Positions 50,152 to 58,483 of a stretch of 64,000 nt of DNA are shown here, one piece after another (the stretch's first letter is position 1; every line of letters begins with the position of its first letter). The notes below the pieces were generated by a model. The model was not told the origin of the DNA. It was given only the letters and a program-made list of their open reading frames with translations, and ran no database searches. Both the position numbers and the translations under genes were made by a program. This stretch comes from Dyadobacter sp. 676 (lineage in GTDB: Bacteria > Bacteroidota > Bacteroidia > Cytophagales > Spirosomataceae): positions 1,674,001-1,738,000 of the forward strand of contig NZ_CP159289.1 in the NCBI RefSeq assembly GCF_040448675.1, written 5' to 3'.

Positions 50152-51264
50152 TTATTGATTGGCTTCCAGAAACAGCATGGCGTCACGGTTACGGAGCCAC
50201 ACCGCCTGGTCGCGTTGATTATTGGCCGCTACCGTAAAAGCAGAGCCCACCAGGCCTGTTCCCAGCGAAACCCAGAAGAAAGTCCGCAGGTTATCGCGGT
50301 TACCCGTGAGCAGCGATATCACCGATCCCGCCGACCCTGCCAGCGAAATAACCAACCCGATACTGCGTGTCCTTCTCGATTTAAGATAGAGGCCCAGTCC
50401 TTCCGGCGAGATGAGAAATTCGTTCCTCAGCGCCTTCTGCCCGCTGTAAATCACATTATTTTTGACAAAACTATTCCCATTTCTCAAATAAATGGTTTCC
50501 TTATCGTACCATTTTCTGGCCTTCGCCGCCGTACTGTCCGAAGGGACACGCACCTGCGCAGAGCACACCGGGCAGGCAATAAGCAGCAAAAACACCGCGG
50601 CAATGCCCGACTTCCCGCCTGGCGCCTTTTCTCTTTCATACCGGTTGTACATCGTCAACCCGTAAACGATATGTAAAACACCGAAACCTATCGCCCAGAA
50701 TATCAGCGAGTAGCCCGTCATAAACAGTGCGACACAGCCTATTACGATTTCCGAAATACCCATATAGAACACCTCTGGATAAGTAAAGCGGCTCGCGTTC
50801 ACGAGCGCGAGGCCATAAAACAGCAGCGTCACCGGGAAAACCAGCCATACAAAACCATAATGCAGCATGGCAAGACAGAATATGCCGCCGGTAACGAGTG
50901 GTATAAGCATGCTGACCAACAGACGCTTCGAACTGCCGTTCCACACTGTGAGGCCTTTTTTCCGTCCTTTACGAACGGTGAGAATAATGCACACGGCGAG
51001 CGAAAAAACAAGCACGCAAATACCATCCACGAGCAAAAAGCTGATTACATCCGCGCGCGAATGCCCATGGTAGGCCCCTAATGGGACCAGAATATCCGCC
51101 AGCCAGTCGGTTTTGAAACGGATATAGGCCGCAGCGGCACCTATTAATGCAAAAATTCCCGCAAAAACGCCGCTTAAACCGCTGAGCGAAAGGAATTTGG
51201 ACGACCGCTCCATCAGGCTGCGGATTTCGTTCAAGGTGTGCAAAGAATCCTGATTCGGGTTCAT
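50152..51264 (-). CDS. Conserved membrane protein, apparently fused to a second exported domain
   Basis: A 370-residue protein in two parts. Residues 1-215 form an integral membrane domain with about six helices, beginning MNPNQDSLHTLNEIRSLMERSSKFLSLSG, a pattern known from roughly 200-residue Bacteroidota proteins encoded beside short winged-helix regulators. Residues 216-370 begin with what looks like a separate signal peptide (SGIAAVFLLLIACPVCSAQ) followed by a small domain with two membrane segments. An ATG in another frame near the join (50637) would start a second protein. So this may be a true fusion, or two overlapping genes joined by a small frame change. No function known. Confidence 0.65.
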   Translation of the reverse strand: MNPNQDSLHTLNEIRSLMERSSKFLSLSGLSGVFAGIFALIGAAAAYIRFKTDWLADILVPLGAYHGHSRADVISFLLVDGICVLVFSLAVCIILTVRKGRKKGLTVWNGSSKRLLVSMLIPLVTGGIFCLAMLHYGFVWLVFPVTLLFYGLALVNASRFTYPEVFYMGISEIVIGCVALFMTGYSLIFWAIGFGVLHIVYGLTMYNRYEREKAPGGKSGIAAVFLLLIACPVCSAQVRVPSDSTAAKARKWYDKETIYLRNGNSFVKNNVIYSGQKALRNEFLISPEGLGLYLKSRRTRSIGLVISLAGSAGSVISLLTGNRDNLRTFFWVSLGTGLVGSAFTVAANNQRDQAVWLRNRDAMLFLEANQ

Positions 51265-51288
51265 AAGCGTGTCAAAAATGTAAATAAC

Positions 51289-51359
51289 AGTCAGTGATTG
51301 TCAGAAATTGGTGGGTATGGTCGGCGTTGTCGGGTGTTGTCAGGTGGTCAGGTGGACAG
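51289..51359. repeat. Degenerate GTCAGGTGTTGTC-type repeats
   Basis: Short units such as GTCAGTGATTGTCAG, GGTCGGCGTTGTCGGGTGTTGTCAGGTGGTCAGGTGG follow one another between the membrane protein gene and dgkA, and run into the last codons of dgkA. The same motif occurs in the gene-free stretch at 59559-59829. Confidence 0.6.
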
Positions 51360-51740
51360 ATATTGCTGGAATAGCAGCAGGATTTTTGGGATAAACACAA
51401 TTCCTCCTACTATGACGGCCGAAATCGCCAGCAATAGCACCCCGGCGGCGGCGGTGTCTTTCACCACTTTAATGACCGGATGGTAATCGGCCGAGACGAG
51501 GTCGGCCAGTTTTTCGATAGCGGTGTTGAACGCTTCTCCTGCCCACACGAGCGCGATCTGGATCACTATGATGCACCATTCAGTAGCCGATATATGGAAA
51601 AAGACGCCCGCGATGGCTACCACCACGCAGGCAATCAGGTGAATGCGTGCATTGTTTTCATAGCGGAACAGGCTGTAAATCCCCGCACCTGCGTAACGGA
51701 AGCTTCGGACGGCTTTAAGAATATCGATGGGTCCGTTCAT
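51348..51740 (-). CDS. dgkA: Diacylglycerol/undecaprenol kinase family protein
   Basis: A 130-residue membrane enzyme of the DgkA family with three helices. RYENNARIHLIACVVVAIAG and WAGEAFNTAIEKLADL, with the conserved Glu and Asn, identify it. Gram-positive and many Bacteroidota members phosphorylate undecaprenol rather than diacylglycerol, so both substrates are possible. Its first 26 bases overlap the end of the DUF1361 gene. The last codons lie within a degenerate repeat shared with 59559-59829. Confidence 0.9.
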   Translation of the reverse strand: MNGPIDILKAVRSFRYAGAGIYSLFRYENNARIHLIACVVVAIAGVFFHISATEWCIIVIQIALVWAGEAFNTAIEKLADLVSADYHPVIKVVKDTAAAGVLLLAISAVIVGGIVFIPKILLLFQQYLST

Positions 51741-52395
51741 GTTGTTTCATTTCGGCAAAAATATGGAACGCAAAGTACAACAACATGAGCACGAACGAAA
51801 ACGTAATGGTGTGTTTGATCGCCAGCGGATCGTGCATGCTGTGGTAAACACCCCGCGCGAGTGCGCCCGGCTGCATGACGATGTCCCAGCTGTTCCAGCG
51901 GCCATACCGGCCGAGGAATATACCGAAGCCGCTCAGTACCATCGAACTTGTAATCGCCAGCCATGCCAGCCGGTCGTTCCAGCGATGGGCTATAATGCGG
52001 TGTACAATGCGGATGCTGTAAAGTCCGGTGAGAAATCCCGCCAGCGAGAACGTGAAAATCATCAGTGCGTCGTACCAGATCATGTTTTCAGGCACCGAAC
52101 GCAGGTGTTTAAGGTCCGTGATAATATAAGGCGCATTGGGAAAAAACAGTAGCCACACCGAAAGATAGATCATCAGTACACCGAACGGCGCGGGCTGGCG
52201 TTTTTCCATTTCCCAAACCCATTTGATAAAAAGCAACGGCACCCACGCCAGAAAAAGATTCCAGACCAGAAATATAAAATGCCAGCTTTCCAGGACAATC
52301 CTGACCGACAGTAATGCCATAGCAGCGGCAGATACGAAAGCTAGGAGCGCTACTTTCAAATTGCCCTCCAAATAGTTGACCAGGTTTTTCAGCAT
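51715..52395 (-). CDS. DUF1361 membrane protein
   Basis: A 226-residue integral membrane protein with six or seven helices. FPNAPYIITDLKHLRSVPENMIWYDALMIF and GFGIFLGRYGRWNSWD are the DUF1361 signatures. The family's function is unknown. The gene overlaps dgkA by 26 bp, indicating translational coupling, which hints at a role connected with lipid carriers or envelope synthesis. That link is only positional. Confidence 0.88.
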   Translation of the reverse strand: MLKNLVNYLEGNLKVALLAFVSAAAMALLSVRIVLESWHFIFLVWNLFLAWVPLLFIKWVWEMEKRQPAPFGVLMIYLSVWLLFFPNAPYIITDLKHLRSVPENMIWYDALMIFTFSLAGFLTGLYSIRIVHRIIAHRWNDRLAWLAITSSMVLSGFGIFLGRYGRWNSWDIVMQPGALARGVYHSMHDPLAIKHTITFSFVLMLLYFAFHIFAEMKQHERTHRYS

Positions 52396-52486
52396 CGTTT
52401 AAGTTTTTAAAGTACTTTGAAATGCAAAGTTACAATAAAACAATTTGAAACCGCAATAGCGGGAAATGTATATCGATAAAAGATGG

Positions 52487-53398
52487 TTACTTTTTGTTGT
52501 TTTCGGTAAAAGCTTTCATCATAGCCCATTCACGCCCGGCAGCTTTGGCCTTGAATGTTTCCAGGCAACCGCGGTCCTGCAAGGTAATGTAGCACGTTCG
52601 GCCGTTTTTGCCTCCAAAGCAGATATTGGAAACCTTCTTGCCGATTGTCTGAATGGTGTGAATCACCTTTCCTTCGGGTGACAGAACGGCCACTTCGCCC
52701 TTGCCATGACGGGTAATATAAAGGTTACCGTGCGCATCGCACCGCATGCCGTCCATACCGCCGTCTTCAAAATGGTGGAGCAGTTTTTTGTTCGATAATG
52801 TACCGTCCGGTGCAAGGTCGAATACCCAGACATTCCGCTGAACGCTTTCATTTACATACAGCTTCTTTTCGTCGGGACTAACGTCGATACCATTCGTTGT
52901 TCCCATATTTCCAAAAGCGAGGTTTACTTTTCCTTCGGGCGTGACGTGCCATATTTGCCCCGTACCGTCTTTCCAGTTGGGGTCGGACGCGAAAACGTGG
53001 CCGGTGGCGGTTACCGCCAGATCGTTCGGCTGATTCATTTTAGGCTCGTTCGCGAAAACCGAAACGTCTCTGGTGATCATATCTACTTTCAGGATATTAT
53101 GTCCTGTAAAATCGGCCACGTAAAAAGTGTTTTTATCCACAAAGCGGATGCCGTTGCCGGTGCTGCCTTTGGGCAGAGTCACGAAAAAGCTCGCATTGCC
53201 TTTTTTGCTGATCTGCGCGATCGTGCCGTCGCGGGCGAAATTCACAGCGTACACATTGCCGTCCTCGTCGACAGCCGGGCCTTCGCAGTTACTGGTGAAT
53301 TCGCCTTCGTTGGAGAAATTTTTGCTTCTGGTCTGCGCCCAGCTGATTCCGGGCGACAACAAGGCAATGCTGAGGAGGATCGTCAAAATTCTGGTCAT
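52487..53398 (-). CDS. SMP-30/gluconolactonase-like beta-propeller, exported
   Basis: A 303-residue protein with a signal peptide (MTRILTILLSIALLSPGISWAQ). It has a six-bladed propeller pattern: EGPAVDEDGNVYAVNF, NGIRFVDKNTFYVADF, QPNDLAVTATGHVFASD, NGIDVSPDEKKLYVNES, DGMRCDAHGNLYITRHG. The metal ligands of the SMP-30 family (Glu at the EGP, Asn in NGI, Asp in DGM) are in place. Members hydrolyse sugar lactones; the specific substrate is not known. The redoxin gene lies 20 bp upstream in the same direction, so the two are probably cotranscribed. Confidence 0.88.
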   Translation of the reverse strand: MTRILTILLSIALLSPGISWAQTRSKNFSNEGEFTSNCEGPAVDEDGNVYAVNFARDGTIAQISKKGNASFFVTLPKGSTGNGIRFVDKNTFYVADFTGHNILKVDMITRDVSVFANEPKMNQPNDLAVTATGHVFASDPNWKDGTGQIWHVTPEGKVNLAFGNMGTTNGIDVSPDEKKLYVNESVQRNVWVFDLAPDGTLSNKKLLHHFEDGGMDGMRCDAHGNLYITRHGKGEVAVLSPEGKVIHTIQTIGKKVSNICFGGKNGRTCYITLQDRGCLETFKAKAAGREWAMMKAFTENNKK

Positions 53399-53418
53399 AG
53401 GGTAATTTCTTCAAAAAA

Positions 53419-54063
53419 TCACTGATTTTTCCATTTAATGGCACACCCCAGCGGGCGCGTAATGGTGGTAACGACCGGTTTCCCGCCGAGGAGGTTTGCC
53501 ACGGCTTCATCGACGTACAGCTTGGTAACAGCCGCCGCATCCTGCATATTATCGTCGATCAAGCCTACGTAACGGACCGTAAATTGTGCCCCGCTTTTCT
53601 GTAAAACGAAAGCCTGCGGCATGCGGCTGGCCCCGAAGGCACGGGCTACCTGCTGCGCATCGTCGACAAGATAGGGATAACCGTAATGCTTCGCGGTAGC
53701 CCGCTCTTTTAATTTTTCGAAATTATCGTCCTGGTGCGTACCGGGATCGCTCGGGTTAATCGCGATCACCGGAAAGCCCTGACCGGCAAACTTGCTGTTG
53801 AGCGCGATGATCCGGTCCTCGTACGCCCTGGCAAACGGACAATGGTTGCTGGTAAAAATCACGATCACACCTTTGGAATTACCGAAATCGGAAAGTGAAA
53901 CCATGTTTCCGTCGGTACTTTTTAAACGAAAGTTCGCCACCGCGTCCCCTACCTGGTACCCCGGCTGTGTCTGATCGCCGGAATCCCCGCCGGCCAAAGC
54001 CGGTTGTAAGGCTGTGGCGAGGCACAGGACCATTAAAACACACAGATTGATTTTTATTTTCAT
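53419..54063 (-). CDS. Thioredoxin-fold redoxin (AhpC/TSA type), exported
   Basis: A 214-residue protein with a signal peptide (MKIKINLCVLMVLCLATALQPALAG) and an AhpC/TSA-like thioredoxin fold: GDAVANFRLKSTDGNMVSLSDF, GVIVIFTSNHCPFARAYEDR and FGASRMPQAFVLQ. The active site CPFA has only one cysteine of the usual CxxC; another Cys is near the C-terminus (RPLGCAIKW), a feature shared with a known group of redoxins beside SMP-30-like genes. It probably acts in the periplasm on thiols or peroxides. It precedes the SMP-30-like gene. Confidence 0.85.
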   Translation of the reverse strand: MKIKINLCVLMVLCLATALQPALAGGDSGDQTQPGYQVGDAVANFRLKSTDGNMVSLSDFGNSKGVIVIFTSNHCPFARAYEDRIIALNSKFAGQGFPVIAINPSDPGTHQDDNFEKLKERATAKHYGYPYLVDDAQQVARAFGASRMPQAFVLQKSGAQFTVRYVGLIDDNMQDAAAVTKLYVDEAVANLLGGKPVVTTITRPLGCAIKWKNQ

Positions 54064-54341
54064 GTTTTTAAATCTCCGTTTCTAAGACCCCTATAAAAGG
54101 TAAAAGTAAAAGCGCGACATGTTAAAATTTGTTAAGGCAAGCCATTACGTTCAGTGTCTAAACGTATCGGCGGCGGCGGATCATATAAAAGTAACTTTTT
54201 GAGCATCATTAACCGCATCAGCCGCCTATAATTCTTCCGCGTACGGTTCGGTAAGCATGACAACCCAATGCCGCCTTACCCCCGCCATCCGGGTGCAATG
54301 TTGCGAGATATTAAAAAAACCGGAATATTCCGCCTAATGCG
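54064..54341. other. Gene-free region upstream of rplU
   Basis: No convincing gene was found between the redoxin start and the rplU promoter. The stretch is mixed-composition, with a GC-rich GGCGGCGGCGG segment near 54170 and no tRNA-like cloverleaf seen. Confidence 0.5.
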
Positions 54342-54372
54342 TTGTGATTCTGCCGGTCTCTTTTTATCTTTG
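54342..54372 (+). promoter_or_regulatory. Bacteroidota-type promoter for rplU-rpmA
   Basis: TATCTTTG (54365-54372) fits the -7 consensus TAnnTTTG, and TTG at 54342-54344 fits the -33 element with a 20-nt spacer. Transcription should start about 7 nt downstream, giving a leader of about 30 nt before the rplU start codon. Confidence 0.75.
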
Positions 54373-54410
54373 CACCTCAATTTTGAATCCAGTTTAATAT
54401 AACTATTAAC

Positions 54411-54722
54411 ATGTACGCAATCGTAGAAATCGCAGGTCAGCAATTTAAAGTTGAAAAGGGTCGCGAAATCTTCACGCATAGGCTTGAAGGTGACGTGAAC
54501 GCTGCACTTGTATTTGACAAAGTCCTTCTCGTTGATAACGGAGGCACAGTACAGGTAGGTCTTCCGACCGTAGCGGGTGCTTCTGTAAAAGCAACTGTTC
54601 TCGAACACCTGAAAGGTGAAAAAGTGATCGTTTTCAAAAAGAAACGCCGCAAAGGATACCGCGTGAAAAACGGTCACCGTCAGTATCTGACCAAAATCAG
54701 CATCGACGAAATCGTTGCCTAA
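54411..54722 (+). CDS. rplU: 50S ribosomal protein L21
   Basis: A 103-residue ribosomal protein with the L21 pattern: [17 protein letters not shown] at the start, [11 protein letters not shown], and the basic stretch [20 protein letters not shown] that contacts 23S rRNA. It is followed by rpmA after 62 bp, the universal L21-L27 pair. The promoter upstream is a good match to the phylum consensus. Confidence 0.97.
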   Translation: MYAIVEIAGQQFKVEKGREIFTHRLEGDVNAALVFDKVLLVDNGGTVQVGLPTVAGASVKATVLEHLKGEKVIVFKKKRRKGYRVKNGHRQYLTKISIDEIVA

Positions 54723-54784
54723 TGCACCCGGCGGAAGCCGGAAACAGTTTAAAACAGGAAACTACAATTTAAGTATAAGATATC

Positions 54785-55063
54785 ATGGCACATAAGAAAG
54801 GTGTAGGTAGCTCGAAAAACGGACGTGAATCGGAAAGTAAACGTCTTGGCGTAAAATTATTCGGTGGCCAGTTCGCGAAAGCAGGTAACATCCTGGTTCG
54901 TCAGCGTGGTACCAAGCACAATCCAGGTAAGAACGTAGGCATCGGCCGCGACCATACATTGTTCGCATTGGTTGATGGCAACGTGGTGTTCCGTAAGACC
55001 CGTGAAAACAGATCTTACGTTCACATCGAACCGATTGCGGTTGAAGCTGCTGCGGAAGCGTAA
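54785..55063 (+). CDS. rpmA: 50S ribosomal protein L27
   Basis: A 92-residue protein starting [24 protein letters not shown], the L27 signature, whose N-terminal tail reaches the peptidyl transferase centre. No N-terminal extension requiring protease cleavage (as in Firmicutes) is present. It is cotranscribed with rplU, and a terminator lies 28 bp after its stop. Confidence 0.97.
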   Translation: MAHKKGVGSSKNGRESESKRLGVKLFGGQFAKAGNILVRQRGTKHNPGKNVGIGRDHTLFALVDGNVVFRKTRENRSYVHIEPIAVEAAAEA

Positions 55064-55091
55064 TCCGGTACGCTTAACGCGAAATTCAAAG

Positions 55092-55123
55092 ACCCGTCAG
55101 GCATCCGTTTGACGGGTTTTTTA
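55092..55123 (+). terminator. Terminator after rplU-rpmA
   Basis: ACCCGTCA and TGACGGGT form an 8-bp stem around a 10-nt loop, followed by a T-rich run. Confidence 0.88.
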
Positions 55124-55216
55124 TTGGTTAATGCGCCCGCTCCAAAACCAAAAGCCCGCATTCGGTGTTCATAAACCGGAAAAAGTTGTTTTTACCCTAT
55201 CATTATCGACCATCCA

Positions 55217-55813
55217 ATGTTGTCACGACCCATTTTTGTATATACCGAATTGAGCCCCAATCCCAACTCGATGAAATTCGTCCTGAATTTCGAGCTGGTA
55301 CCCGACGGGCTTTCTTTCGATTACCCTTCATTGCAGGCCGCGCTGGAAGAAGGCAAGGCTTCTCCGCTCGCCGCGGACTTGTTCCAGTTTCCGCACGTGA
55401 AGCGCGTGTTCATCGCAAGCAACTTCATCACCATTACCAAAGACGATGAAATCGCCTGGGAAGAAGTTTTGCGCGATACCAAGCAGTTTATTAAAATCTA
55501 TTTCGAGGAAAACCACCCGGTATTCGAGCAGAAAACGATAGACAGCAACACGCTGATCGTCGACGCAAGGGACTCCGACACAGTTCAGAAGATTAAGGCC
55601 GCATTGGACCAATATGTACGTCCGGCAGTTGAATCGGACGGCGGGGCAATTAACTTCCATTCATTCGATGAAGGTTCGGGTGTGGTGAAGGTGCTTTTGC
55701 AGGGCTCCTGCAGTGGCTGCCCGTCGTCGACGCTGACATTGAAGGCCGGCATCGAAAACCTGCTCACCCGGATGGTCCCGGATGTGAAAGAGGTGGTGGC
55801 GGAAGGCATTTAA
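55217..55813 (+). CDS. Nfu-type Fe-S cluster carrier
   Basis: A 198-residue protein with an N-terminal Nfu_N domain (IFVYTELSPNPNSMKFVLNFELV) and a C-terminal NifU domain carrying the cluster-binding CxxC in GSCSGCPSSTLTLKAGIENLL. It accepts a [4Fe-4S] cluster from the assembly system and passes it to target enzymes. It is the long counterpart of the 85-residue NifU protein at 2814-3071. A perfect palindromic terminator follows 21 bp after the stop. Confidence 0.93.
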   Translation: MLSRPIFVYTELSPNPNSMKFVLNFELVPDGLSFDYPSLQAALEEGKASPLAADLFQFPHVKRVFIASNFITITKDDEIAWEEVLRDTKQFIKIYFEENHPVFEQKTIDSNTLIVDARDSDTVQKIKAALDQYVRPAVESDGGAINFHSFDEGSGVVKVLLQGSCSGCPSSTLTLKAGIENLLTRMVPDVKEVVAEGI

Positions 55814-55830
55814 TGCCCAAAAAGATGTTA

Positions 55831-55867
55831 AAAAAGAAACCCTGTCGCGACAGGGTTTCTTTTTTTA
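55831..55867 (+). terminator. Perfect palindromic terminator after nfu
   Basis: AGAAACCCTGTCG is followed directly by its exact complement (26-bp palindrome, 55835-55860) and then seven T. Confidence 0.9.
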
Positions 55868-55890
55868 TTGTGTTTTGTTAGTTTCGGCGC

Positions 55891-57003
55891 ATGAAGCCAC
55901 CGCTGGAAAAATTCATAGAACGCATTCAGGCATTGCAATCGACAGGCAATGCGGTTTTTCCCAAAGGCATTTTCCCGGCGCAGCGGTCCAACCACCTGAT
56001 CGGCTACCGGCGGCCGGACACGACGATATTCTTTTCCGCCATTATCGCATTCACTTTGCAATCCATCCGAAAGCAATGCAGCGCGGAGAGCCAGGTAAAA
56101 ATCGATTCCATCATCCCTCTGATAACCGCTAACTATGCTGATTTTCAAAATAAAGACGGTTTAAAGACCTATAACTTCTGGAAAACGAAACCATCGCGTC
56201 ATTTCCCCAACGGCCGCTGGTTCCGGCGTTTCGAGCATTTTCGCATTCCGGATGATATCGACGACACCGCATTTGCCTACCTGACTACCAATCCGACCAG
56301 GGAGGAGTTAATTTGGTTAAAACAAAAACTCGCGCTCCACGCGAATGGCAGCAAACTGTGGATTAAAAATACCTATCCCGAATACAAGCCGTTGCCGGCG
56401 TATTCGACCTGGTTCGGGAAAAACATGTACGTGGAATTCGATGTGAGCGTGCTAAGCAATATGCTGTATTGCATTCTGCACTACAAACTGCCCCTTAACC
56501 GGCACGACGCCGCCAGTTTCGAATATATCCGTTCGGTAATCCAGACGCGCCGGTACATTGACGCGCCGTTTCGCTGCGCGCACCAATATCCGCGTACGCC
56601 GCTGATCGTTTACCACGTTGCCAGGCTCCTGGCCGCGTTTGATCCGCCGGCTCTGCAATCCATTCGCCGACAGTTGATTAGCGACACGGAAAGCCTTTTG
56701 AAAAATACCCGCAACCGGATGGACCGGGTTTTGCTGTCGACTTCGCTCATGCGGTTAGGGGTAAAAACGGAACGCATTCCGGTCGAAACATTTACGGAAA
56801 GGGATTTCACAGGCTTTTTCTTCTTTATAGCCGGATTGCTTACCGCCTACGAAAACCCGGTGCTCTACAAGCTGTCGGTCAATCCGCTGGTACATATGCA
56901 CTGGACCTGCGAGGCGCATTGCTGGACCCTCCTTGCCGAATATGAGGCGATCTGGAACCAGCAGCAGCCCAACGGCGCTTTATCATTATCCAACCCGAGC
57001 TAG
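55891..57003 (+). CDS. Conserved hypothetical protein, helical, cotranscribed with a ferredoxin reductase
   Basis: A 370-residue soluble protein without signal peptide. It is mostly helical, with several aromatic-rich segments: ANYADFQNKDGLKTYNFWKT, WFRRFEHFRIPDDIDDTAFAYL and TWFGKNMYVEFDVSVLSNMLYCILHYKL. A repeated helical pattern suggests an alpha/alpha barrel of the prenyltransferase/terpene-cyclase kind, and DDIDDTA could be an acidic motif, but this is a guess. No family is recognised. It ends 5 bp before the PaaE-like reductase gene, so the two are surely cotranscribed and may act in one pathway. Confidence 0.7.
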   Translation: MKPPLEKFIERIQALQSTGNAVFPKGIFPAQRSNHLIGYRRPDTTIFFSAIIAFTLQSIRKQCSAESQVKIDSIIPLITANYADFQNKDGLKTYNFWKTKPSRHFPNGRWFRRFEHFRIPDDIDDTAFAYLTTNPTREELIWLKQKLALHANGSKLWIKNTYPEYKPLPAYSTWFGKNMYVEFDVSVLSNMLYCILHYKLPLNRHDAASFEYIRSVIQTRRYIDAPFRCAHQYPRTPLIVYHVARLLAAFDPPALQSIRRQLISDTESLLKNTRNRMDRVLLSTSLMRLGVKTERIPVETFTERDFTGFFFFIAGLLTAYENPVLYKLSVNPLVHMHWTCEAHCWTLLAEYEAIWNQQQPNGALSLSNPS

Positions 57004-57008
57004 GCGAC

Positions 57009-58061
57009 ATGGCAGACCATACGATAACGTTAAAACTCCGCGAGATCATCCGCGAAACCGATGATGCGAAAACCTTTATTTTCGAAACCCTCGATGGCAG
57101 CACGTTAAATTACAAAGCCGGCCAGTTCCTCACATTCCTGATCGACATCCATGGTCACGAGGTGCGCCGCTCCTATTCCATGAGCTCGGCTCCCGGCGTG
57201 GACGTATTTCCCGCTATAACCGTCAAAAGGGTACCAAATGGGGAGATTTCCCGGTTTTGGATCGACACTGTCAAAACCGGTGACACATTCCGTGTGCTGG
57301 CCCCGTCGGGCAGATTTGTGCTGGAAAAGGAAGACGCAGGTGCACGCGACATCGTATTGATCGGTGCGGGAAGCGGCATTACCCCGTTATTTTCCATATT
57401 AAAACAGACATTGACTCAGGAAGCGGAAAGCCAGGTGACGCTTATTTATGCAAGCCGCAACGTGCGCAATACACTTTTCTGGAACCATATTACCGAATGG
57501 CAGGCACGATTTTCCGAACGGCTGAGCGTGATTCACATCCACAGTCAGCCTGCCGACGACTGGAACGGCATTCGGGGACGCATCAACAACACCCGTCTCG
57601 AACAACTGGTAGGAAAAGCCATTCGTTTCGAGCGAAAAGATGCCCGTTTTTTTATCTGCGGCCCTTTTGACCTCATGCGTTCGGCGGAAATTACCCTGCA
57701 TTTCATGGGTTTTTCCGGGACACAGATCCGTAAGGAGAATTTTGTGATCGCATCGCCGCCACCTCCCCCGCCCGTTTCCAACCCGCACAACATCACGCTT
57801 AACTTCCTCGGGAACATTTATCACCTGCTGGTCCCGGCACATTCGACCGTGCTGGACGCGGCATTGGCACGCGGGATCCAATTGCCGTATAGTTGCAAAG
57901 GTGGTCGCTGCTCGTCATGCGCGGCCCTATGCACGCGTGGAAACGTGCATATGAGCGTGAACGAGGTACTCACCGACCGTGACCTGGCCGAAGGGTGGAT
58001 TCTGACGTGCTCTTCTTATGTGGATAGCGACGACGTAGTGGTCGAATTCAGGCAGGGATGA
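57009..58061 (+). CDS. PaaE-like ferredoxin reductase (FAD, NAD(P)H, [2Fe-2S])
   Basis: A 350-residue flavoprotein with three domains: FAD binding (RRSYSMSS, about 50-60), NAD(P)H binding (GAGSGITPLFS and FFICGPFDLM) and a C-terminal plant-type [2Fe-2S] ferredoxin domain with four cysteines in CKGGRCSSCAALC...TCSSY. Such enzymes pass electrons from NAD(P)H to a partner oxygenase or desaturase; PaaE does so in phenylacetyl-CoA epoxidation. No oxygenase is encoded nearby, apart from the unknown protein upstream, which could be the partner or its substrate supplier. Confidence 0.9.
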   Translation: MADHTITLKLREIIRETDDAKTFIFETLDGSTLNYKAGQFLTFLIDIHGHEVRRSYSMSSAPGVDVFPAITVKRVPNGEISRFWIDTVKTGDTFRVLAPSGRFVLEKEDAGARDIVLIGAGSGITPLFSILKQTLTQEAESQVTLIYASRNVRNTLFWNHITEWQARFSERLSVIHIHSQPADDWNGIRGRINNTRLEQLVGKAIRFERKDARFFICGPFDLMRSAEITLHFMGFSGTQIRKENFVIASPPPPPPVSNPHNITLNFLGNIYHLLVPAHSTVLDAALARGIQLPYSCKGGRCSSCAALCTRGNVHMSVNEVLTDRDLAEGWILTCSSYVDSDDVVVEFRQG

Positions 58062-58069
58062 AAAACAAA

Positions 58070-58097
58070 GAAGCGTACAGGCCGGGCCGTACGCTTC
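58070..58097 (+). terminator. Hairpin after the PaaE-like gene
   Basis: GAAGCGTAC and GTACGCTTC form a perfect 9-bp stem with a 10-nt loop 8 bp after the stop. The U tract is missing, so termination may be weak. Confidence 0.55.
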
Positions 58098-58483
58098 ATT
58101 AGGTTTAGGATTAGAGGAATTTCATAAATGAATTCCTGAAAAGGTTAAAGGTTAGGAGTATTAAAGAATAAAATTTTCTTTCTTATCTTATTTACAAAAT
58201 TAGTTGCCAAAATGGTTTTTCCTAATAAAATTTAAAAAAAGTGTTCGAGCACGCATTCAAAAACGCTTACCGGGCTCGTACACGACCAAATACATTTATA
58301 GTTATTTTCAGTCAGGTAAAACTAATACCCCGGCCCTGAAATATCAAATTTGTTATAAAAATAGTTCGAAAAATCTTGTATTAAGTAGTTGTCTTTGACT
58401 AGAAACACACTACTTGACCCATCTTCCTGATTACTTGTTAGATTTGCGAATTGATACCTAAAATCCCTGAATAATAGTCGCGT
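58098..58483. other. Gene-free A/T-rich leader of the LacI-type gene
   Basis: A/T-rich stretch with no convincing gene. TAGATTTG at 58439-58446 matches the -7 consensus TAnnTTTG and lies 37 bp before the GTG start of the regulator; a TTG at 58414-58416 is a possible but widely spaced -33 element. Confidence 0.5.

Noticed and set aside
54276..54677. Minus-strand 133-codon reading covering the rplU promoter and gene
   Set aside because: It runs antisense through rplU and its promoter, and has low-complexity composition.
58204..58398. 64-codon plus-strand reading in the A/T-rich leader of the LacI-type gene
   Set aside because: Composition is that of A/T-rich intergenic DNA; no family, and it has no good start context.
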